A stretch of 64,000 bases of DNA from Falsirhodobacter sp051195255 (GTDB taxonomy: Bacteria > Pseudomonadota > Alphaproteobacteria > Rhodobacterales > Rhodobacteraceae): NCBI RefSeq assembly GCF_051195255.1, contig NZ_JBNJLK010000004.1:1-64000 (forward strand), read 5' to 3'. The translations under genes and the position numbers were made by a program. Under the pieces are notes generated by a model. It was not told where the DNA came from. It was given only the letters and a program-made list of their open reading frames with translations, and searched no databases. Position 1 is the stretch's first letter, and every line of letters starts with the position of its first letter. Positions 13,508 to 20,462 of the stretch are shown piece after piece.

Positions 13508-13854
13508 CACGCGTCGAGCTTCCGTGGCCGTCGTCGGCGCTCTCGCCCAATGCCCGCGGTCACTGGTCCATCGTGGCCAAGGCCAAGGCCGCCTACCGCA
13601 AGGCCGCGTGGGCGATCTGCATCGCCAATGGTCTGGGCAAGCTGGACGTCTCCTCCCTCCACCTCACGCTGACGTTCTGCCCGCCCTGCAAGCGCCGCCG
13701 TGACGCCGACAACCTGCTGGCCTCCATGAAGGCCGGGATCGACGGCATCGCGGACGCAACGGGCATCGACGACAGCACCTACACCATCACCCTGGCGCGC
13801 GGCCCGGTCCGGAAGGGCGGGGCGGTGCTGGCTGACATCGAGGTAGCCCAATGA
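13504..13854 (+). CDS. RusA-family Holliday-junction resolvase-like endonuclease
   Basis: 116 residues. The family's acidic cluster is visible in RRDADNLLASMKAGIDGIAD followed by the DD of GIDDSTYTI, matching the R-x-D-x-DN, D and DD residues that bind metal in RusA. RusA resolves four-way DNA junctions during phage recombination and replication. It is joined to its neighbours by ATGA overlaps at both ends in the right early operon. Length is normal for the family, and no residue appears missing. Confidence 0.75.
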   Translation: MTRVELPWPSSALSPNARGHWSIVAKAKAAYRKAAWAICIANGLGKLDVSSLHLTLTFCPPCKRRRDADNLLASMKAGIDGIADATGIDDSTYTITLARGPVRKGGAVLADIEVAQ

Positions 13855-14402
13855 ACAAAGGCTTCGTCTACATTCTTCAGAATGCCTCCATGCCGGGCAT
13901 GGTGAAGATCGGAAAGACCACGCGAACAGCCGATCAGCGCTGTCAAGAGCTGTACATGACTGGCGTACCGATGCCGTTCTCTGTGGCTTGCTGCGTTGCC
14001 AGTCCTGACTGCCACGCACTTGAGCAGGCGATGCATAACCAGTTTGCCCAAGAGCGCGTAACTGCTGGTCGCGAATTCTTCAGGCTCTCGGTTGATGTCG
14101 CGCGGGATGCCTTAGAAAATCACCTCTTGGCTCAGGTGGAGGCTCTCGTCGATGAGTATCTGCCTCATTACCAAGTATCGGTGCGGGATGTGTGCGTCGA
14201 TGAGGTGGCGATCTGCCGTATCGGTGAAAAGCTCGACGTGCATCCCTTCGATGTTGCCGCGTCTATGTCGAACCTCACGGCTGACGAGCTAGCGCCAGCT
14301 GTAGGCCGCTATCTTGAAACCGTGCGACTGCGTCGGGCCGCGATGCAGTCTGGAGAGCCGCTTCCTGAATTCTTCCGCGAGAGCGGGGTCACAATCCAAT
14401 GA
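13851..14402 (+). CDS. GIY-YIG nuclease / T5orf172-like protein
   Basis: 183 residues. The first 85 residues show a GIY-YIG-type core: VYILQNASMPGMVKIGKTTR with Y and K/R positions, then E and H in LEQAMHNQF and FFRLSVD. This pattern matches the T5orf172 branch, found in phage and transposon proteins that bind or nick DNA. A helical C-terminal extension of about 90 residues is not recognised. It is co-transcribed with RusA upstream and the DUF1376 gene downstream (ATGA overlaps). Base composition is slightly lower in GC. The catalytic role is inferred. Confidence 0.65.
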   Translation: MNKGFVYILQNASMPGMVKIGKTTRTADQRCQELYMTGVPMPFSVACCVASPDCHALEQAMHNQFAQERVTAGREFFRLSVDVARDALENHLLAQVEALVDEYLPHYQVSVRDVCVDEVAICRIGEKLDVHPFDVAASMSNLTADELAPAVGRYLETVRLRRAAMQSGEPLPEFFRESGVTIQ

Positions 14403-15211
14403 CCCGCCACATTCCGTATTTCAGCTTCTACCCTGCTGACTTCATGAACGGGGTGCGAGGCCTGACCCCTCAAGAGGTCGGCGTCTACACCATGATCCTC
14501 TGCCGGATCTATGAAGAGAATGGCCCGATCGAAGCCAACACAATGCGTCTCGCGACCTACTGCGGGATGCGGGAGAAGACCTTTGCCGTCGTCATGCAGA
14601 AGCTGGTCGATCTGGGGAAGTTCTCGCTGATCGAGGGCATGGTTATCAATCGTCGCGCGCTAGAAGAAATTCAGAAGCGTTCGGACGGTTTGAAAAACAA
14701 TTCCAAGGCCGGAAAAGCAAGTGCCGAAAAAAGGCAGCAAAAACAAGCGAAGCAGTCAACGCCTGTTCAACAACCGTTCAACCATACAGACACAGATACA
14801 GACACAGAGAAGTTAGGAGATACTGACGTATCTCCATGCTCGGTGGATCGAGGCCCGACCTTCGATCAATTCTGGTCATCCTGGCCCCTTCAAAAGCAAG
14901 GCAAGGAAAACGCCCGCAAGGCGTTCGCCAAGCTCTCAGCATCGCAGAAGACCGCTGCCACTGAGCAATGCGCCGCATGGTGCGGATCGTGGCGCATGGC
15001 CCATCCGCAGGCCAGCGACATCCACCCCGCGACGTACCTCAACAACAAACGCTGGGAGGACGAAGCGCCGACCCAGCCCCCTTTCAAAGTCATCCATGGA
15101 CGCGCAAATGAACGCTCTCAGTTCGATACCGCCCACCGCGGATACACCCGTCGTCTCCGTGCGGGAGAAATCCACCGAGGCCCTGACCCAAGCGATCCAT
15201 TCGCCGGGTGA
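14399..15211 (+). CDS. DUF1376 (YdaU-type) phage replication protein
   Basis: 270 residues. The N-terminal 90 residues (IPYFSFYPADFMNGVRGLTP, then EVGVYTMILCRIYEENGPI) match DUF1376, a winged-helix-like module found in phage primosomal or O-like proteins. A low-complexity Lys/Gln linker follows (KNNSKAGKASAEKRQQKQAK). The C-terminal part (TFDQFWSSWPLQKQGKENAR, AFAKLSASQKTAA, YLNNKRWEDE) is the usual tail of phage replication-initiation proteins. It probably recruits host helicase at a phage origin. The A-rich, T/C-poor linker at about 14690-14780 is a candidate origin stretch by analogy with lambda O, but no iterons are evident. Confidence 0.7.
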   Translation: MTRHIPYFSFYPADFMNGVRGLTPQEVGVYTMILCRIYEENGPIEANTMRLATYCGMREKTFAVVMQKLVDLGKFSLIEGMVINRRALEEIQKRSDGLKNNSKAGKASAEKRQQKQAKQSTPVQQPFNHTDTDTDTEKLGDTDVSPCSVDRGPTFDQFWSSWPLQKQGKENARKAFAKLSASQKTAATEQCAAWCGSWRMAHPQASDIHPATYLNNKRWEDEAPTQPPFKVIHGRANERSQFDTAHRGYTRRLRAGEIHRGPDPSDPFAG

Positions 15212-15560
15212 TGAGGCCTACGTCCTCGACCGCACCCGCGTCTGCCTCAAGGCTTTCTACGAGCCGGACATGAGCCACGAGGACCGCGCCGCCGTGATGG
15301 ACGAGTTTGCTCGGGCGCTTCGTGGCTAACCCCGCTGGGCTGTCGCTCGCGGCTTCGACGCCTGGATGAAACAGGGCACCCGCCGCCCGTCGCCGGCCGA
15401 GATCGTGATCCACGCCGGCCGCGCGATGCAGGAAATCACGGACGAGTTGAAACGCCGAGACCGCATCCGGGAGCAGCAAGCCGAGGCCACCGCGCCGGAG
15501 CGGTGCAGCGCGGATATGTCGACGAAGCTGATGATGGACGCGGGCTTCACCGAACCATGA
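15108..15560 (+). pseudogene. Early-operon phage gene split by an in-frame TAA
   Basis: The frame from ATG 15108 (15096 is also possible) reads YVLDRTRVCLKAFYEPDMSH, then AAVMDEFARALRG, and meets TAA at 15327-15329. It continues in frame with PRWAVARGFDAWMKQGTRRP, then SPAEIVIHAGRAMQEI, to TGA at 15558-15560. The pieces are the two halves of a phage protein type I know as ...ALxGYP-WAV..AFD.W...GTRRPSP..IV. One C-to-A change (TAC to TAA) explains the break. Restored length is about 150 residues. It overlaps the end of the DUF1376 gene by 104 bases. Confidence 0.6.
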
Positions 15561-16044
15561 CATTTAAAGCACGCGAATCAATGAGCCTCATTAACGATAA
15601 CATGATTCCTCACTCTTCCTCGAACTGATTCGTTGGACATAAGAAAGTATGATGTTCTGGCTTATGTAGGTTCTCGGCATCGTGGCAGCGTAAAGACATC
15701 GCCCGGCCTGATCATTCAGGGCGGACAACCAGAGGTCAGTGATAGAGGGTACAACACAGACCCTTGGACGGGTCTAAGGTTTGGGGGCAGATTGGTAGGG
15801 GGCGGCCCCTACCGGGGGGCTGCTTTCTTGCCCGCCGCTTCGATCCGCTTGGTAGCGGCGACTATATCCATGCTCATGTATACCCCCCCATCCTTCACTG
15901 TTGGCGGACCTCGATCTGATCCAGGTCTGAACCACAACGCCGCGGAGGTCTGGCCTGTTTTGGAACCTTGCTTGAACACCGTTTGGAAACCCGAATGGAA
16001 ACCGGTGGAAAACTAACCATAAATTAGCACGTTACGCAGATAAT
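15561..16044. other. Right flank of prophage up to tRNA-Arg, no convincing gene
   Basis: No recognisable gene. A plus-strand frame at 15633-16016 is open but its translation looks random. A 22-codon minus-strand frame (MDIVAATKRIEAAGKKAAPR) lies near 15820-15890 after a G-rich stretch. A GC inverted repeat (GGGGGCGGCCCC region, about 15797-15825) is present. No integrase, excisionase or clear tRNA-end duplicate is seen. Confidence 0.5.
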
Positions 16045-16120
16045 GGCGACCCCGGAAGGACTTGAACCCTCAACCCAGGACTTAGAAGGTCCTTGCTCTA
16101 TCCAGTTGAGCTACGGGGCC
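16045..16120 (-). tRNA. tRNA-Arg (anticodon TCT)
   Basis: 76 bases on the minus strand, with a complete cloverleaf. Acceptor GGCCCCG pairs with CGGGGTC (one G-T pair). The anticodon loop CTTCTAA has TCT at 16086-16084, read as arginine (AGA). The T loop is TTCAAGT, the discriminator is G, and CCA is encoded at 16047-16045. The prophage region begins directly at its 3' end, so this gene is a likely integration target. Confidence 0.95.
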
Positions 16121-16160
16121 ACGCCGCTTTTTGCGTCACGTTGGCCTTGGACGCAAGGGA

Positions 16161-16619
16161 TTACAGGGCCAAGGTCATAAATGTGCTGTAAGGATCAGGC
16201 TTGTAGGGCGGGAAGGCCTCGCATTCGACGAAGCCGCTTTGCAGATACAGGGCGCGGGCGGGGGCGAAGCTGTCCTGCGAGCCCGTCTCGAGGCTGAGCC
16301 GCTTGAACCCCGCAGACCGGGCGTGATCGACCAAGTGATCCAGAAGACGGCGTGCGTGGCCGCGGCCACGTTCCTCCGCCAGGATGTGCATCGATTTGAT
16401 CTCGGCGTGGTCGGGCGTCAGGGCCTTCCACGCCCCCATGCCCACGGCGCGTGCGTCGTCCCGAAGAACGAAGAACCGTATGCCCGGCTCGGCCAGGCTT
16501 TCGGCGCTGAGCATGTGGATCGATTCGGGTGGGCTGTCTGCATGCATGGCCTGGTGGTGGCGTTCCATCAGCAGGGACAGATCAGGGTGAAGCGGGGATT
16601 CGGGAAGGATCGTCAGCAT
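16161..16619 (-). CDS. GNAT-family N-acetyltransferase
   Basis: 152 residues with a full GNAT core: beta4 AEIKSMHILAEERGRGHARR contains the acetyl-CoA pyrophosphate loop (R-G-x-G-x-A), and the C-terminal ALYLQSGFVECEAFPPY is the usual beta5-beta6 end. The overall pattern resembles PhnO/YafP-like small-molecule acetyltransferases. The substrate is not predictable. It stands alone between tRNA-Arg and a Pmp3 gene. Confidence 0.85.
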   Translation of the reverse strand: MLTILPESPLHPDLSLLMERHHQAMHADSPPESIHMLSAESLAEPGIRFFVLRDDARAVGMGAWKALTPDHAEIKSMHILAEERGRGHARRLLDHLVDHARSAGFKRLSLETGSQDSFAPARALYLQSGFVECEAFPPYKPDPYSTFMTLAL

Positions 16620-16660
16620 GACATCACGTTGTCGTGGCGCCCGCCCGCGATCAAGCCCCT

Positions 16661-16822
16661 TCAGCGGCGCGCGATGATCCAGACGGCGTGGACGATGCCC
16701 GGGATGTATCCCAGCAATGTCAGCAGGATGTTCAGCCAGAAGGCGCCCCGCAAGCCGACTTGCAGGAACACGCCCAGCGGCGGGAGGAGGATCGCGATGA
16801 TGATACGAAAAATGTCAGCCAT
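16661..16822 (-). CDS. Pmp3/YqaE (UPF0057) small membrane protein
   Basis: 53 residues. Two membrane helices (IFRIIIAILLPPLGVFLQVG and FWLNILLTLLGYIPGIVHAV) with the family's central LPPLGVFL and GxIPGxxHA motifs. Pmp3-type proteolipids sit in the cytoplasmic membrane and are linked to salt or stress tolerance and membrane potential. The full family length is present. No strong ribosome site is seen. Confidence 0.9.
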   Translation of the reverse strand: MADIFRIIIAILLPPLGVFLQVGLRGAFWLNILLTLLGYIPGIVHAVWIIARR

Positions 16823-16852
16823 GGCAGGAAAATAGTCCGCGGCCGGCTCCCG

Positions 16853-17590
16853 TCAATGTCCGATTCGTGCCAGAAATGCCGTGATCGCCTCCGACAGCGC
16901 CTCCGGGGCGTCCAGCGCGGGAAGATGCCCCGATCGGCGAAGCAGCCGGAAGTCCGCCCCCGCGATCAGCTCCGCCGTTTCCCGCACAAGGTCGGGTGGC
17001 GTTATCGCGTCATCCGTGCCGGCCAGCACAAGGGTGGGCAGGGCAAGGGTCGCTGTCGTGGTGTAGAAGTCCGTCCCCTCGATCGCAGCCGCGCCCGCTG
17101 CATAGGCCGCCGGATCACAGGTAGAAAGCATCGCCCGCGCCTGATCCGCCGCCTCGGACCGGCGGGCAGCCGGGGCGAAGCTGCGGGCGATGATCGGCTC
17201 TACCAGCGGGGCCATCTCGGTGGCGCCGGTCTGCAGGGCCCGCCATGTCGCGGTTGCGGGGATCTTGGCGGCGGTGTTCATCAGGACCATGCCGCGCACC
17301 AGGTCCAGCCGCTTCACGGCAAGGCCTTGTGCGACCAAGCCGCCTAGCCCCGCGCCGATGAACACCGCGTCGCGCAGGCCCAGCGCATCCATCAGCGCCT
17401 CGGCGTCGCGGACAAGCGCGCCCATGGCCGCACCCCGCAAATCATAGGCCACGACCTGCACATGCTCGGGGAAGGTGACACGCTCCCAGATCCTCGACGA
17501 AAAACCCAGCGGGTGCGCCAGCACGACCGGCGCCCCCGCGCCACGGGTTTCATATCGGATCGCGCGGTCGGACAGCGGCAGCAGCGGCAT
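16853..17590 (-). CDS. Alpha/beta-hydrolase, PcaD-like, nucleophile Ser replaced by Gly
   Basis: 245 residues with the fold of 3-oxoadipate enol-lactonases: an oxyanion region HPLGFSSRIWERV, the acid in LAGTDDAITPP, and the catalytic His in RRSGHLPALDAPEAL. The nucleophile elbow reads FIGAGLGGLVAQG, so the expected G-x-S-x-G is G-A-G-L-G: the serine is Gly. Codons at the site are GCG GGG CTA with no sign of frame loss. The protein may be non-hydrolytic or use different chemistry. It starts on the last base of the PLP-dehydratase stop (TGATG), so the two are co-translated. Confidence 0.75.
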   Translation of the reverse strand: MPLLPLSDRAIRYETRGAGAPVVLAHPLGFSSRIWERVTFPEHVQVVAYDLRGAAMGALVRDAEALMDALGLRDAVFIGAGLGGLVAQGLAVKRLDLVRGMVLMNTAAKIPATATWRALQTGATEMAPLVEPIIARSFAPAARRSEAADQARAMLSTCDPAAYAAGAAAIEGTDFYTTTATLALPTLVLAGTDDAITPPDLVRETAELIAGADFRLLRRSGHLPALDAPEALSEAITAFLARIGH

Positions 17591-18534
17591 CAGAGAGTCG
17601 CCAGCGCGCGGGCGAACATGCCGTGATCCACGTTTCCGCCCGACGCGGTGGCGATCACCGTCTCCGCCTTGATGTCGCGGAACAGGGCGGCGGCCAGCGC
17701 GACGGCGCCGCCCGGCTCGATCACGATCTTCAGGCGCTGGAAGGCCAATGCCATGGCGCGCAGAACCTCGTCATCGCTGACAACAAGGCCGGGGCCGCAC
17801 AGGCGCTGGACGATGGGGAAGGTGATCTCGCCCGGGGCGGGGGTGACGATGGCATCGCAGATGGACGTCGCATCGCCGTTCCCCAGCCGCGTCCCCGCAA
17901 CAAGGGACCGGGCGGTGTCGTCGAAATCCTCCGGCTCCACCGGATGAACGCGCAGCTTTGACCCTTCCAGCGCCAGTGCCACGCCGGCAGTGAAGCCGCC
18001 ACCGCCGCAGCAGACCAGCAGGTCGGCCTCTGTCACACCCAGTTCGGCCGCCTGTTCGGCGATCTCCAGCCCGCAAGTGCCCTGGCCGGCGATCACCAAA
18101 GGCTCGTCATAGGGGCGGATCAGGGTCAGGTTGCGGTCGCGCGCCAGTTCTTCGCCGATGGCCTCTCGGCTTTCGGAATAGCGGTCGTAGAGGACCACCT
18201 CGGCGCCATAGGCCCGGGTGTTGGCGATCTTCAGGGCGGGCGCGTCCGCCGGCATCACGATGACCGAAGGCAGGCCGTGCATCCGCGCGGCCAGCGCCAC
18301 CCCCTGCGCGTGGTTGCCCGACGAAAACGCGATGACGCCGGACGCGTCCTTCAGCGCCGAAAGGGCCGACCACGCCCCGCGGAACTTGAACGATCCCGTA
18401 TGCTGCAGGCACTCTGCCTTGACCAGGATGCGGCGTCCGGCCAGTTCGTCCAGGAAGGAGGATCCCAGCAGCGGCGTCCGGCGCACATGGCCCTTCGCGC
18501 GGGCGGCGGCGGCTTCGATCATGTCGATGTTCAT
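17590..18534 (-). CDS. PLP-dependent threonine/serine dehydratase-like enzyme
   Basis: 314 residues from ATG 18534 (GAAGGGATCGCC upstream). Fold-type II motifs: the Schiff-base Lys in TGSFKFRGAWSAL near residue 50, SSGNHAQGVA, which cradles the PLP phosphate and substrate carboxylate, and the glycine loop CCGGGGFTAGVAL. There is no C-terminal ACT domain, so it is of the short catabolic type (TdcB or serine racemase/hydroxyaspartate dehydratase-like) rather than biosynthetic IlvA. Expected reaction: deamination of a hydroxy-amino acid to a 2-oxo acid. It is coupled to the downstream hydrolase gene. Exact substrate unknown. Confidence 0.8.
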   Translation of the reverse strand: MNIDMIEAAAARAKGHVRRTPLLGSSFLDELAGRRILVKAECLQHTGSFKFRGAWSALSALKDASGVIAFSSGNHAQGVALAARMHGLPSVIVMPADAPALKIANTRAYGAEVVLYDRYSESREAIGEELARDRNLTLIRPYDEPLVIAGQGTCGLEIAEQAAELGVTEADLLVCCGGGGFTAGVALALEGSKLRVHPVEPEDFDDTARSLVAGTRLGNGDATSICDAIVTPAPGEITFPIVQRLCGPGLVVSDDEVLRAMALAFQRLKIVIEPGGAVALAAALFRDIKAETVIATASGGNVDHGMFARALATL

Positions 18535-18671
18535 GGCGATCCCTTCGCGTTTCGGCCTTTGTTGGCATGGATGGGGCGGGGGTGGGAAGCCCCGATCACG
18601 CCCACGCGATGCGCCTTGCCCGTGGAAGGCGATGCGCCTAAACCCGCCCCGGACCAAGACAGGGGACGCAG

Positions 18672-20444
18672 ATGGCCATACGGAACGACACGGACCGCGC
18701 TTCGTCGCGCAAGGTTGGCACGTTGCGGGCGCTGGTGCCCTTCCTGTGGCCCTATCGCGCCATGGTTGCGGGCACCTTGATCGCGCTGACGTTGACGGCG
18801 GGGGCCAGCCTGTCGCTGCCCATCGCGGTGCGCCGCGTCGTCGACGGCTTTGGCACTTCGACCGAGGCGCTGCTGGACGAATACTTCTTGGCCTTTCTGG
18901 GCATCGCCGGCCTCCTGGCCGTGGGGACGGGCACGCGCTACTACCTCGTGACCCGGCTGGGCGAGCGGGTGATCGCCGACATCCGCCGTGCGCTGTTCGA
19001 CCGCGTCACCGCCATGAGCCCGGCCTTCTTCGAAAACATCATCACGGGCGAGGTCATCTCGCGCCTGACGGTGGACACCACGGTGATCCTGTCGGTGATC
19101 GGGTCGTCGGTGTCGGTTGCGCTGCGCAATCTCATGATGCTGGCGGGGGGGATGGTGTTGATGCTCTTCACTTCGGCCAAGCTGACGGGGCTGGTGCTGC
19201 TGCTGGTGCCGCTGGTGGTGATCCCGATCATCGTCATGGGCCGCCGCCTGCGCCACCACAGCCGGGAGAACCAGGACCTGATCGCCCGCACCTCGGGCAA
19301 CGCGGCAGAGATATTGACCGCCACCCCCACCGTGCAGGCCTTCACCCAAGGGGCCGCCGTTCGCACCCGCTTTGCCGACCTGACCGAGGAGGCCTTCGCC
19401 TCGGCCCGCCGTCGCATACGCACGCGGGCGGTGATGACGATGATCGTCATCTTCCTCGTCTTCTCGGGCGTGGTGGGCATCCTTTGGGTCGGCGCGCGCG
19501 ACGTGCGGGCCGACGGGATGACCACGGGCCAGCTGGTCCAGTTCGTGATCTACGCCGTTCTGGTGGCTGGCGCCGTCGGCGCCTTGTCCGAGATCTGGAG
19601 CGAGCTGCAACGCGCCGCCGGCGCGACCGAGCGGCTGGTGGAGCTGCTGGAAGCCGAGGACACCGTACAGGACCCCGAAGCGCCGATGCCGCTGGCCCGC
19701 CCGGTGCGCGGGGAGATCGTGTTCGACAACGTCCTGTTCCATTATCCCCAGCGCCCCGGCCAGTCGGCGCTGTCCGGCATCACGCTGCGCGTGGCGCCCG
19801 GCGAAACGGTGGCCCTGGTCGGCCCGTCCGGTGCAGGCAAGACGACGGTGCTGCAACTGCTGCTGCGCTTTTACGATCCTCAGTCGGGCGTCATCAGCAT
19901 CGACGGGGTGGAACTGCCCACCATGGCCCGCGACGACTTCCGGCGCGAGGTGGCGCTGGTCCCGCAGGATCCGGTGATCTTCGCCGCCAGCGCCCGCGAC
20001 AACATCCGCTTCGGCCGGCCCGAGGCGACGGATGCCGAGGTGGAGGCCGCCGCCCGCGCCGCCGCCGCGCATGACTTCCTGACCGCGCTGCCCGACGGGT
20101 ACGAAACCTGGGTCGGCGAACGCGGCGTCATGCTGTCGGGCGGCCAGAAGCAGCGCATCGCCATCGCCAGGGCCATCCTGCGCGACGCGCGCATCCTGCT
20201 GCTGGACGAAGCGACCTCCGCCCTGGACGCGGAATCCGAAGCCGCGGTCCAGCAGGCAATGGAACGGCTGTCCGAAGGCCGTACCGTCATCGTCATCGCG
20301 CACCGTCTGGCGACGGTGAAGAAGGCGGACCGGATCGTGGTTCTGGATCACGGGCAAATCGTCGCGGAAGGCACGCATGAAAGCCTGATCGCCGACGGGG
20401 GGCTTTACGCGCGCCTTGCAAAGCTGCAATTCACGGATCAGTGA
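18672..20444 (+). CDS. ABC exporter, fused permease-ATPase (MsbA-like half transporter)
   Basis: 590 residues: six membrane helices in the first 310 residues, then an ATPase domain with Walker A GPSGAGKTT, Q-loop VPQDPVIF, signature LSGGQKQRIAIARA, Walker B ILLLDEATSALD and a switch His in VIAHRL. It works as a homodimer exporting a lipophilic or drug-like substrate. The family resembles BmrA/MsbA, but the cargo is unknown. Divergent from the dehydratase gene (137-base gap) and 18 bases upstream of an acyl-CoA synthetase, probably co-transcribed, which hints at a lipid-related cargo. Confidence 0.85.
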   Translation: MAIRNDTDRASSRKVGTLRALVPFLWPYRAMVAGTLIALTLTAGASLSLPIAVRRVVDGFGTSTEALLDEYFLAFLGIAGLLAVGTGTRYYLVTRLGERVIADIRRALFDRVTAMSPAFFENIITGEVISRLTVDTTVILSVIGSSVSVALRNLMMLAGGMVLMLFTSAKLTGLVLLLVPLVVIPIIVMGRRLRHHSRENQDLIARTSGNAAEILTATPTVQAFTQGAAVRTRFADLTEEAFASARRRIRTRAVMTMIVIFLVFSGVVGILWVGARDVRADGMTTGQLVQFVIYAVLVAGAVGALSEIWSELQRAAGATERLVELLEAEDTVQDPEAPMPLARPVRGEIVFDNVLFHYPQRPGQSALSGITLRVAPGETVALVGPSGAGKTTVLQLLLRFYDPQSGVISIDGVELPTMARDDFRREVALVPQDPVIFAASARDNIRFGRPEATDAEVEAAARAAAAHDFLTALPDGYETWVGERGVMLSGGQKQRIAIARAILRDARILLLDEATSALDAESEAAVQQAMERLSEGRTVIVIAHRLATVKKADRIVVLDHGQIVAEGTHESLIADGGLYARLAKLQFTDQ

Positions 20445-20462
20445 ATTCAGACGGAGGGTCCT

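Noticed and set aside
15633..16016. 127-codon frame upstream of tRNA-Arg
   Set aside because: No ribosome site, random-looking composition, and it crosses a GC inverted repeat; nothing supports coding.
18218..20074. 618-codon plus-strand frame
   Set aside because: It overlaps the dehydratase and the ABC exporter in another frame; composition is dominated by Arg, Gly and Ala, with no domain and no ribosome site.
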